A stretch of 20,458 bases of DNA from an uncultured Solobacterium sp. (lineage in GTDB: Bacteria; Bacillota_I; Bacilli_A; Erysipelotrichales; Erysipelotrichaceae): positions 1 through 20,458 of the forward strand of contig CAJOLG010000113.1 in NCBI GenBank assembly GCA_905235315.1. Reading direction: 5' to 3'. Under the pieces are notes generated by a model. It did not search any database. It was given only the letters and a program-made list of their open reading frames with translations, and was not told the DNA's origin. Shown here one piece after another: positions 7,463 to 14,467 of this stretch (positions within the stretch are counted from its first letter, which is position 1; each line of letters starts with the position of its first letter). A program made the translations under genes and the position numbers.

Positions 7463-7492
7463 AAAAAAACGATCCCTTCAGAGGAATCGTTT
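7463..7492 (-). terminator. Rho-independent terminator whose loop contains the NUDIX stop codon
   Basis: Read on the minus strand: AAACGATTCCT, loop CTGA, AGGGATCGTTT, then more T. The 11-bp stem includes one T-G wobble. The TGA stop of the NUDIX gene (7478-7480) lies in the 4-base loop, so one arm is coding sequence. Confidence 0.85.
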
Positions 7493-7930
7493 CTGGTACT
7501 CACGAAATACCGGCCGGATCGGTTCTGAAATCTCCGGGAGCTGATCCGGGGGAAAGAAGCGCAGTTCGGACATCTCTTCTTTCTGCGGAACGGGAGTGCC
7601 GTGCCATTTGCGGCAGAGATAAACGATCTCAACATTCCAGACCTCATCTCCGTTGGGATAAATATAATGCGTTTCCTCGCCGGAGTTGATCAGGAAGAAT
7701 TCCAGTTCATCAGCAGTCAGGCCGAACTCTTCCCGAAGTTCCCGCCTCGCGCATTCTTCCACCGTTTCTCCAAGGTTCAGAGAGCCGCCTGAATACCCCC
7801 ATTTGAGGTTGTCGGTGCGGTGTCCCAGCAGCAGCCTGCCGGAATCATCAATGATAATCACACTGGCTGCACACTGCAGGAGCGGCCGGTGTCCGACCAG
7901 CTTCCGCAGATCCATGATGTAATCAGACAT
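7478..7930 (-). CDS. NUDIX hydrolase
   Basis: A 150-residue protein with a clear NUDIX box, GGSLNLGETVEECARRELREEFGL in the family pattern at about 48-71 (GG, the glutamates, then RELREE). The upstream IIIDDSGRLLLGHR strand and KWGYSGGS lead-in are typical of ADP-ribose / sugar-nucleotide or mRNA-decapping-like NUDIX enzymes. The substrate cannot be assigned. AAAGGA lies about 9 nt before the ATG. The start overlaps the end of the Na/Pi transporter gene by 8 bp (ATGTCTGA), which implies translational coupling. The reading frame ends inside the terminator hairpin. Confidence 0.88.
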   Translation of the reverse strand: MSDYIMDLRKLVGHRPLLQCAASVIIIDDSGRLLLGHRTDNLKWGYSGGSLNLGETVEECARRELREEFGLTADELEFFLINSGEETHYIYPNGDEVWNVEIVYLCRKWHGTPVPQKEEMSELRFFPPDQLPEISEPIRPVFREYQKRFL

Positions 7931-9773
7931 GGCTGGGATCCTTTTTGTTTAACCCGAGATTGTCCTGCCGCTTTTCATCATCGATCAGCTTGTCCAGACG
8001 GCTGAAATATTCATCATGGGTGCTGCGATACATCTGGTTGAAGGATTCATCCTGGCCGCTGTGCAGGAAGCCGATATAGTCATGTCCTTCGGCAGCGATC
8101 TCCGGTGCGATACGGGTAATGGTCGCAAGACCGACATTGGAACAGATATCCGAAATACGTTCGATATCCCCAAGGACATCAATGAAGTCCGCGCCGACAT
8201 AGACATTGCATTTCCCTTTTGCCAGCCGGTTGAGGTGATTGGTCTTCAGGGCATCGACCAGATCGTCCACAACTTCTTCGAGCGGTTCGATTTCCTTTGC
8301 GGCATTTAAATCCCTGCGGCGGAATGCCTGATCGGTACGGTTGAGGATACGGTTGATGAGATCATGCAGTAAATCAAGCTCGCGGAGAGCGGTATCGGAG
8401 AAGGAGAGATTCTTTTCCGCAAGATCTCTTCCGGTCTCTGCGATGTTCATCGCATGATCGCCGAGGCGCTCATACTCCGTAACAATTTTGTAATACTCAT
8501 TCAGAATCTGAACATGAATATCCGCGTTCAGATGTCCCGACAGGGAGGCCATGTAGCTGCTGAGCGAGTCGGTCATGAGATCAAGGCAGTTCTCCTCTTC
8601 ATTGAGCTCTCTGAACCGGTCTTCCCGGAAATCATTCAGAAGTTCAAAGGAGGTGGTAATGTTGCGGGAAGCGACTTCCAGCATGGTTAACAGCAGATCA
8701 TAGCAGGAGCGCAGGGCAAGGGCCGGAGTGGAAAAGAACACCGGATTAAGCGCTTCGAGCTTGTCCTTGTACTTGTTTTCGCTGACCGCTTTATCCGGAA
8801 TAATACGGTATGCGGACGCTTCATAAAACCCGATAAACGGCATTAAAATCACCGCACTGGCAAGATTGAAGATCGTGTTGGTATTGGCAATAAAACCGGG
8901 ATTGACGACCGCATTCCAGATCGGATCGAGCACACCGAACGCATGCAGGATACCAACCCCGAGAAGCACAGCAGCGGATTTACTGAGGTTGTACATGATA
9001 TTCACCGCACCGACCCGCCGGGCATCCGCATTGGCGCCGATGGAACAGACGATCGCAGTGGTAACGCAGTCGCCGAGATAGACACCGACAATTACAGAGT
9101 AGACCGCATTGAAACGCAGAAGGCCGGATGTGGAGAATGCCTGCAGGATACCGATCGTTGCGGAAGAACTCTGCAGGACGAAGGCAACACCCGCTCCGGT
9201 GAGATACCCGAGCAGAGGGTTGGAGCCGAGATTGCGGAACAGTTCATCAAAGATGCCGGTTTCACTGAGCGAATTGACCGATCCGGTCATACTGAGGAGG
9301 CCGGAGAAAAGAATGCCGAATCCGATCAGAATATTTCCGATGGTTTTGGAATTCTTGAGGTTGAATCCCATAATCAGGATGATGCCGGCGATCAGCGCAA
9401 TCGGCGCAAGACTGGACGGTGTGAAAATCCGAATCCAGCCGGCAGCTCCGTCAAGATCGAGGAGACGGATAATCTGGCCGGTCACGGTAGTACCGACATT
9501 GGCGCCGATAATGATGCCGAGGGACTGGCTCAGCGTGATAATACCCGCTCCGACAAGACCGGACGTAATTACAATTGTTGCCGTACTGGACTGAATAATG
9601 GCTGTAACCGCAAGACCGAGCAGGAATGCCTTGACCGGATTGTTGGTGACATGTTCCATGGCAACCTTGAATGTGCCCGAGGAACTTTCCTTCAGATTGT
9701 CTCCCATCAGCCGCATTCCGTACAGGAACATGGCCAGGCCGCCAAACAGAGTCAGAACATTAAAGAAATCCAT
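7923..9773 (-). CDS. Na/Pi cotransporter II-type protein with C-terminal PhoU domain
   Basis: A 616-residue membrane protein starting MDFFNVLTLFGGLAMFLYGM, with AAGGAG 9 nt upstream of the ATG at 9773; a longer open frame to 9821 has no ribosome site. It carries the two Na_Pi_cotrans repeats, each with the QSS signature (QSSTAT at 61-66, QSSSAT at 201-206) and several hydrophobic helices up to about residue 330. A soluble, mostly helical PhoU-like domain with E/D-rich segments such as EYERLGDHAMNIAE follows. The family (YqeW/NptA-like) is thought to move phosphate with sodium, and the PhoU part is thought to sense or gate. The following NUDIX gene overlaps its end, so phosphate handling and a phosphate-releasing hydrolase are co-expressed. 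Length is normal. Confidence 0.92.
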   Translation of the reverse strand: MDFFNVLTLFGGLAMFLYGMRLMGDNLKESSSGTFKVAMEHVTNNPVKAFLLGLAVTAIIQSSTATIVITSGLVGAGIITLSQSLGIIIGANVGTTVTGQIIRLLDLDGAAGWIRIFTPSSLAPIALIAGIILIMGFNLKNSKTIGNILIGFGILFSGLLSMTGSVNSLSETGIFDELFRNLGSNPLLGYLTGAGVAFVLQSSSATIGILQAFSTSGLLRFNAVYSVIVGVYLGDCVTTAIVCSIGANADARRVGAVNIMYNLSKSAAVLLGVGILHAFGVLDPIWNAVVNPGFIANTNTIFNLASAVILMPFIGFYEASAYRIIPDKAVSENKYKDKLEALNPVFFSTPALALRSCYDLLLTMLEVASRNITTSFELLNDFREDRFRELNEEENCLDLMTDSLSSYMASLSGHLNADIHVQILNEYYKIVTEYERLGDHAMNIAETGRDLAEKNLSFSDTALRELDLLHDLINRILNRTDQAFRRRDLNAAKEIEPLEEVVDDLVDALKTNHLNRLAKGKCNVYVGADFIDVLGDIERISDICSNVGLATITRIAPEIAAEGHDYIGFLHSGQDESFNQMYRSTHDEYFSRLDKLIDDEKRQDNLGLNKKDPSHV

Positions 9774-10146
9774 ATTCTTTCGCTCCTTGTAAGATATCGC
9801 GAAACAGACAAATTCTAACATGGATTATGCCGTTGTGATACCGTTTGATGTCATTGGATTTCTGAGACTGTTTTTTCAGTATGCCGGAATAAAACCGGCA
9901 GGAGAACAGGGAACTCAGAATGCGGTCAATGAACCGATTCCGGCAGGTCGGATCCTTTCGGCCGCGTTTGTGGGTCAGCGGTATCCATTTTGCGGAAAAG
10001 GGCATCCTGCAGGATGGAAGTAAACCGGATTTACCTGAAAAAGAAGCGCAGAATCGCAGGGTTCGTTTCCGTTTGCGGGTACATGTTGTTGTATGATGGT
10101 AATAACGAAAAGCACAAAGAACACAACCACAATACGGAGGACAGCC
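9774..10146. other. Divergent intergenic region between the Na/Pi transporter and the sugar kinase
   Basis: A 373-bp region with no convincing gene; a 67-codon frame at 9820-10023 has no ribosome site or recognisable family. It holds a hairpin TGCCGG-AATAAAA-CCGGCA at 9882-9900 without a T-run and a 14-bp palindrome CATCCTGCAGGATG near 10003-10016. It must carry promoters for both flanking genes. An extended -10 (TGTTAGAAT) for the transporter is at 9812-9820, and a TATGAT box stands about 50 bp before the kinase. Confidence 0.5.
9812..9820 (-). promoter_or_regulatory. Extended -10 element for the Na/Pi transporter gene
   Basis: TGTTAGAAT on the minus strand (TGn plus TAGAAT), about 40 bp upstream of the ATG at 9773. 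No good -35 box is seen at the usual distance, which is common for extended -10 promoters. Confidence 0.35.
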
Positions 10147-11235
10147 ATGGAACACCATAATCCCTTAACGGCCGGAAAGCCGATCGGCAAACGGTTTATC
10201 ACGATGGGCGAAATCATGTTAAGACTGACGCCGCCCAACTATGACAAGATTCGCATGACCAATTCCTTTGAGGCAAGCTACGGCGGCAGTGAGGCAAATA
10301 TTGCGCTGGCGCTCGCAAGCCTTGGCGTAGATTCCACCTTCTTTTCGGTCGTACCGAACAATTCTCTCGGCAAGAGCGCGATCCGCTCGCTTCGTTCGGG
10401 CGATGTGCACTGCACGCCGGTCATCCTTTCGACGCCGGAGGAAACACCGACACATCGTCTCGGAACCTATTATCTCGAAACCGGATTCGGAATCCGCGCC
10501 TCCAAAGTCATCTATGACCGCAAACATTCCGCGCTTTCGGAGTATGATTTCAGCGGTTATGACCTGGAAGGGCTGCTGAAGGAATTTGACTGGCTCCATC
10601 TGTCCGGGATTACTCCGGCATTATCACCGTCCTGCGCGGAACTCATCCTGAAGATGCTGGAGACCGCAAAAGAGCTTGGCCTTACGGTATCGTTTGACGG
10701 AAATTTCCGTTCCAATCTCTGGAGCTGGGAAGAGGCAAGAGACTTCTGCACAAAGTGTCTGCCGTACGTGGATGTACTGCTCGGCATTGAACCGTATCAT
10801 CTCTGGAAGGATGAAAACGATCCTTCCAAAGGGGACTGGAAAGACGGCGTTCCGCTGCAGCCGGATTATGAACAGCAGGATGAAGTGTTCCAGCACTTTG
10901 TGGAGCGCTATCCCAACATCAAATGCATTGCGCGTCATGTGCGCTATGCGCATTCCGGTTCGGAAAACAGTCTGAAAGCATTCATGTGGTATGAAGGCCA
11001 CACCTTCGAAAGCAAACAGTTCACATTCACGATCCTTGACCGGGTAGGCGGCGGCGACGCATTTGCGTCTGGTCTCATCTATGCGATGCTCAACGGCGAT
11101 AAGCCGATGGACATGCTGAACTTTGCGGTTGCGTCATCTGTCATCAAGCACACGATTCACGGCGATGCCAACATTACGGATGATGTGCAGACGATCCGCA
11201 ATCTCATGAATATGAACTACGATATCAAACGATAA
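10147..11235 (+). CDS. kdgK: PfkB-family sugar kinase, probable 2-dehydro-3-deoxygluconokinase
   Basis: A 362-residue ribokinase-family protein. The start at 10147 has CGGAGG 6 nt upstream; the open frame begins 18 codons earlier without a site. It opens RFITMGEIMLRLTPP and has YGGSEANIALALASLG at 45-60, the substrate-side Gly-Gly region. The C-terminal PfkB signature is DRVGGGDAFASGLIYA at 298-313, with D304 the likely catalytic base. The DRVGGGD form instead of DTxGAGD is typical of KDG kinases, which phosphorylate 2-keto-3-deoxygluconate before aldol cleavage to pyruvate and glyceraldehyde-3-phosphate. No KDPG aldolase or uronate gene is adjacent, so the substrate rests on motif similarity alone. 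A terminator follows. Confidence 0.82.
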   Translation: MEHHNPLTAGKPIGKRFITMGEIMLRLTPPNYDKIRMTNSFEASYGGSEANIALALASLGVDSTFFSVVPNNSLGKSAIRSLRSGDVHCTPVILSTPEETPTHRLGTYYLETGFGIRASKVIYDRKHSALSEYDFSGYDLEGLLKEFDWLHLSGITPALSPSCAELILKMLETAKELGLTVSFDGNFRSNLWSWEEARDFCTKCLPYVDVLLGIEPYHLWKDENDPSKGDWKDGVPLQPDYEQQDEVFQHFVERYPNIKCIARHVRYAHSGSENSLKAFMWYEGHTFESKQFTFTILDRVGGGDAFASGLIYAMLNGDKPMDMLNFAVASSVIKHTIHGDANITDDVQTIRNLMNMNYDIKR

Positions 11236-11258
11236 AAAACAGTATGCATGCATAAATA

Positions 11259-11288
11259 AAACGGAACCTTTTCAGGCTCCGTTTTTTT
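11259..11288. terminator. Bidirectional terminator between kdgK and the large RNA candidate
   Basis: Plus strand: AACGGAACC, loop TTTTCA, GGCTCCGTT, then T7, terminating kdgK. On the minus strand the same stem is AACGGAGCC / GGTTCCGTT, where the A-C mismatch becomes a G-U pair, giving nine unbroken pairs followed by TTATTTAT. It can end transcription from both sides. Confidence 0.8.
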
Positions 11289-11868
11289 CTCAACGCTTCT
11301 TGGCTAATGCACCTGTGCTTCTATAGGGTCTGGCAGTTCCGCTGATGTCCGCCCCGCTGTACGGCGGGACCTCTCACCCTCGTCTTATTTGGGCCAGCCC
11401 TCTCGGATCTTTCTTCACCCGGCTCGTCCCGGCGCTTCTTCTCCTGCTTCATGCCTTCCGCAGTATCTTCTGCGCCGCTCACTCTTACCGGCTGGTTTCC
11501 TTCCCGCCTGGCTTCCGTCTGCCGTTTCGTTCCAACCCCGGCGCCCCGGGACCTTCTTTCGTCGGCTTCACTCTTCTGCCCTGCGCTCTGTACTTTCTCG
11601 CGCTTTCCTCGGGAACTCCGTTTCCGTCGCTTCCTGTCCGGCGCTTAAGACCGTTACGCTTGCGTCCACACTTCCAACCGGGCATTTCTGCCTGCTGGCT
11701 GTGTTTCACCCGTTTCGCTTTGCACATTCCCCAAACCATGGGGACCAAGACCACATTCCTGTATACGGGTCCACTCCCGTGGACTTAATATTACATTCTT
11801 GCATGTCTCTCGCGAGCCCGACCCAAACCGTCGGTAACTCTGCTCTGCGCGTTCGCTTAACGTTGAGT
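11260..11868 (-). ncRNA. Candidate large structured noncoding RNA, about 600 nt
   Basis: No credible protein is encoded on either strand, yet the block is GC-rich, purine-biased on the minus strand and full of hairpins. Minus-strand stems: GTCCAC-GGGA-GTGGAC (11769-11784) and GGCA-GAAA-TGCC (11681-11692), both with GNRA-type loops; TCCCCA/TGGGGA (11728-11744); CCGAC/GTCGG with loop GGTTTGG (11818-11834); CCCGG/CCGGG (11537-11550); CGCAG/CTGCG (11459-11474); and GTCCCGC/GCGGGGC (11351-11370), which needs a G-U pair that exists only on the minus strand. A promoter stands just upstream (11875-11903) and a terminator at 11259-11288. Length and style recall large ornate bacterial RNAs such as ROOL, GOLLD or OLE, but I cannot match it to any of these. 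It does not look like rnpB, tmRNA or rRNA. Confidence 0.55.
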
Positions 11869-11874
11869 AATTGT

Positions 11875-11903
11875 AGTATGCCCGGTTCAATACATGAATG
11901 CAA
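11875..11903 (-). promoter_or_regulatory. Promoter for the large RNA candidate
   Basis: On the minus strand, TTGCAT (11898-11903), a 17-bp spacer, then CATACT (11875-11880). Predicted transcription start is near 11868, at the edge of the hairpin-rich block and directly beside AT-rich DNA (11907-12050). Confidence 0.45.
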
Positions 11904-11906
11904 GTA

Positions 11907-12108
11907 GGAAAACATAAAAATAATGATTTTTCTTCAAAAAGTTTTGAAACATTTTTGAAAACAAAACAATCCTTCGAAAAACCATGACAGGCCTGAAAGA
12001 AGTGTGCAGTTTTTGAAAAGTTTCAAAGTTTCCGTACTGCGATCGGCATTTTCGTCACAGAATCCCGGCGGATCGTTGGTCTGGAACACAGAAACGATAC
12101 CGAAGTAC
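11907..12108. other. AT-rich spacer with two similar inverted repeats
   Basis: No gene. It contains TTCAAAAAGTTTTGAA at 11933-11948 and TTTGAAAAGTTTCAAA at 12012-12027. Both are perfect 7-2-7 inverted repeats with the same AG centre, lying 79 bp apart between the RNA candidate and the SPFH operon. They could be operators or simply A/T-tract symmetry. Confidence 0.45.
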
Positions 12109-12144
12109 TTGACTGGAAATTATAATGATATCAAAATGATATCA
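12109..12144 (+). promoter_or_regulatory. Promoter and possible operator of the SPFH-RHH operon
   Basis: TTGACT (12109-12114), a 17-bp spacer and CAAAAT (12132-12137) form a plausible promoter; a TATAAT at 12121-12126 has no matching -35. Overlapping the -10 are two copies of ATGATATCA (12125-12133 and 12136-12144) spaced 11 bp apart, one helical turn. This is the geometry expected for a ribbon-helix-helix repressor, and the operon encodes such a protein at 13146. The link is inference. Confidence 0.45.
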
Positions 12145-12167
12145 GAATAATTCAGGAGGTGTTCATT

Positions 12168-13146
12168 ATGAATGAGATTATTCTCAAAGGAAAAAACTAC
12201 GGACTTCCGGTACTGATCGGAACCATCGTGCTCTATGTGCTTGCCGTACTTGGGATTTTTACCGGGAATGCAGTGATCTTTATTCTTTCTATTCTCTATA
12301 TATGCTTTGGATGGATCCTGTTTCTCGGACTGAAGGTTCTGAAACCCCAGGAGTCTGACCCTGTTCGGAAAATACATCGGAACATTGAAGGAAGAGGGAT
12401 TCTATTTTGTAAATCCGTTTGTCTCCGCAGTGAACCCGGCAGCCCGCACCCAGCTCTCGCAGAGCGGAGATGTAAAGCCGGAAGGATTTGCGGTTATTAA
12501 CACCGCCAATTCCGCTTCCGCAGGAGCCGTTTCCAAAAAGGTAAGTCTGAAGGTCATGACGCTGAACAACGCACGCCAGAAGATCAATGATGTTCTCGGC
12601 AACCCGGTTGAAATCGGAATTGCGGTGACATGGCGCGTTGTGGATACCGCAAAAGCGGTCTTCAATGTCGACAACTACAAGGAATATCTGTCTCTGATGT
12701 GCGATACCGCGCTGCGGGATATCGTTCGTCTTTATCCGTATGATATGGCACCCGGCATTGATACAACCGGAGACGGCAGACCGGATGACGGCAGCCTGAG
12801 AGGATCCAGTACGGTTGTGGCAGACCGCATCAAGGAAGAGATCCAGAAAAAGGTCGACAATGCCGGCATTGAAGTGCTGGAAGCCAGAATCACCTATCTT
12901 GCCTACGCACCTGAAATCGCCGCCGTAATGCTGCAGAGACAGCAGGCCAGCGCAATCATTGATGCGAGAAAGATGATCGTTGACGGAGCTGTCGGTATGG
13001 TGGAGATGGCACTTGACCGGCTCAGCGAAAACAATACCGTGGAGCTTGATGAAGAACGCAAGGCCGCCATGGTATCCAATCTGCTGGTTGTCCTCTGCGG
13101 CAATCATGATGCCCAGCCCGTTGTGAATTCGGGAAGTCTGTATTGA
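12168..13146 (+). pseudogene. SPFH-domain (slipin/band 7-like) membrane protein, frameshifted
   Basis: AGGAGG lies 8 nt before the ATG at 12168. Residues 1-65 hold two membrane segments (GLPVLIGTIVLYVLAVLGIF and a second of similar length) and reach GLKVLKPQES. The frame then slips: the +1 frame continues LTLFGKYIGTLKEEGFYFVNPF and runs through the SPFH domain to TGA 13146. Relatives usually read KPxEALVLTLFGKY, so about eight bases are missing near 12354, between GAGT and CTGACC. The downstream frame has no ribosome site (the first usable start is a TTG at 12385), so the full protein is not made unless ribosomes shift. Coiled-coil-prone ARITYLAYAPEIAAVMLQRQ is present. SPFH proteins oligomerise on membranes and scaffold microdomains. 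The next gene overlaps its stop. Confidence 0.75.
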
Positions 13147-13343
13147 TGGCGGAGGAAAAGAAACAGGTACCGCTCCGGCTTTCCCCGAAGCTCTATGCCG
13201 CAATCGCATCCTGGGCGGAAGATGACTTTCGGTCGATCAACGGGCAGATCGAATATCTGCTTACGGAATGTGTAAAACAGCGGAAGAAAAACGGGAAATA
13301 TGTCGGCGAGGAGATTGATAAGCCGATTGATCTTGATATCTGA
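13146..13343 (+). CDS. Small ribbon-helix-helix (Arc-like) protein
   Basis: A 65-residue protein. Its ATG overlaps the SPFH stop (TGATG), so it depends on translation of the preceding frame. The fold pattern is a short strand (QVPLRLS), helix A (PKLYAAIASWAEDDF), turn (RSI) and helix B (NGQIEYLLTECVKQRKK), as in Arc/MetJ-type DNA-binding proteins, followed by an acidic end. Small Arc-like proteins are often found directly after an SPFH gene. It may repress the operon through the ATGATATCA pair at 12125-12144. RHH proteins can also be antitoxins, but no toxin partner is evident. Confidence 0.75.
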   Translation: MAEEKKQVPLRLSPKLYAAIASWAEDDFRSINGQIEYLLTECVKQRKKNGKYVGEEIDKPIDLDI

Positions 13344-13346
13344 AGT

Positions 13347-13382
13347 CTCTTGCGGTGTATCCGCAGAGAATTCCGCTATACT
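13347..13382 (+). promoter_or_regulatory. Hairpin and -10 box before the orphan gene
   Basis: CTC(T)TGCGG-TGTAT-CCGCAGAG forms a bulged 8-bp hairpin at 13347-13368 without a T-run, followed by TATACT at 13377-13382. It may be a weak internal promoter or attenuator between the SPFH-RHH pair and the gene at 13427. The -35 is poor. Confidence 0.3.
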
Positions 13383-13426
13383 GAATATATGACGGCATAT
13401 ATATGCAATGAAATACGGAGGTTCGT

Positions 13427-14437
13427 ATGACCCGGCCGAACCGGGTGGAGCGGACGGTCACATCCGGCCCCGACGGACGGGAGTATTACCGGATGATAAT
13501 TCCCGCCGGCTGGGAAATCTCCGCACACAAAAATCTGAATATTTACAACGGTTACGGAGTGCCGTTTGCGGTGTCCATCCGAATGGCTTCGCCGGACCGG
13601 GTCTCAGGAGCGATGTATCATTCCACGCTCTTCTTTACCGATGATTTCCTGAAGGAATATCCGGAGAACAGCGTGGATGAGTTCGGCGTTCTGCACCGGA
13701 CCTACGAAGGTCCCGATGTGCTGGTCGCCGCGCGCGGGGATATGGCCTTTGGCTCCATGGAAGGGCTGGAAGTGCTGGAAACCGTACGGGATCCGGCATA
13801 TGAAGCGATTCGTGCAAGACGCGAGGAAGAAATCCGTGCCGCCGAGAAGGAAGACCCGCTGACAGTGATCGAGAAGGTGACGTATGAACATGTACGCAGG
13901 GTGTATTCCTTTGTCCTGAACGGGATCCCGTACCGGGGATGTTTTGCGGCAACCGTGGAAGCGGTCCGTTGTGCCAAATGGCGGCCGGTGTCGGTTGATA
14001 TCGCGGCAGGCATGGATGATCCCTCGTCCTCGGCCTTTCTTGAGCAGGTATATCCGAACCTGCACTACGATGAATACCGCAGGGAATATCTGTATACCGC
14101 AAAGCACGGCGTGGATGTTCACCTGTATGGACAGTTTGCCTGCTGGGCTCCGGAAGAGATCTATGACGATATGTATCTGACGGTGTTCAATCCGATGATC
14201 CGGGGCGGTGCGGTGATCTGTGATGACCTGCGGGAAGAGCTTCGTGTCAGCCAGGAAGTAATCGACCGCAGAAACCGTGCGATCCGGGAGGAAACCCGGC
14301 GCATTGCGGAAGACAACCGCGAAACCCTGCAGGTAAATCTGGAAAAGGGAAAAGCGCTGCGTGATGAACTGCAGAAAACTGCAGATACGATCCGTATCGC
14401 GTGGCTGAATCAGAACAACCATACGCCGAAGCGATAA
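13427..14437 (+). CDS. Uncharacterised 336-residue protein with C-terminal coiled coil
   Basis: GGAGG lies 5 nt before the ATG. I do not recognise the family. The protein has no signal peptide or membrane segment. The N-terminal half is mixed alpha/beta (YYRMIIPAGWEISAHKNLNI, YGVPFAVSIRMASP). A charged linker at about 127-150 (AIRARREEEIRAAEKEDP) separates it from a second domain with YSFVLNGIPYRGCFAATVEA and several aromatic pairs. The last 65 residues (from REELRVSQEV) are a strongly charged predicted coiled coil. Codon use matches the neighbours and the frame is intact. The patatin-like gene starts 30 bp downstream and the whole run to hflC is closely spaced, so it may work with the SPFH/lipase group. 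No function is proposed. Confidence 0.8.
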   Translation: MTRPNRVERTVTSGPDGREYYRMIIPAGWEISAHKNLNIYNGYGVPFAVSIRMASPDRVSGAMYHSTLFFTDDFLKEYPENSVDEFGVLHRTYEGPDVLVAARGDMAFGSMEGLEVLETVRDPAYEAIRARREEEIRAAEKEDPLTVIEKVTYEHVRRVYSFVLNGIPYRGCFAATVEAVRCAKWRPVSVDIAAGMDDPSSSAFLEQVYPNLHYDEYRREYLYTAKHGVDVHLYGQFACWAPEEIYDDMYLTVFNPMIRGGAVICDDLREELRVSQEVIDRRNRAIREETRRIAEDNRETLQVNLEKGKALRDELQKTADTIRIAWLNQNNHTPKR

Positions 14438-14467
14438 GGTTCGGCAGAACTATAAGAAAAAGAAATC

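Noticed and set aside
8943..9818. A 291-codon frame on the plus strand antisense to the Na/Pi transporter, and similar long frames antisense to the SPFH and patatin genes (12289-13209, 14450-15370 minus).
   Set aside because: Shadows of strong genes: no ribosome sites, low-complexity charged or His/Arg-rich composition and no recognisable family.
11674..11700. A hairpin (CAGCC ... GGCA-GAAA-TGCC ... GGTTG) resembling group II intron domain V.
   Set aside because: Too short, with an unlike internal loop; no intron start GUGYG, no reverse transcriptase and no other intron domains recognised.
11345..11907. Open frames of 147 and 172 codons on the plus strand over the RNA block, and several of 69-89 codons on the minus strand.
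   Set aside because: No ribosome binding sites, odd Pro/Leu/Arg/Ser-rich composition from a pyrimidine-rich strand, overlapping one another in different frames, and strong hairpins throughout. They look like by-products of a structured RNA.
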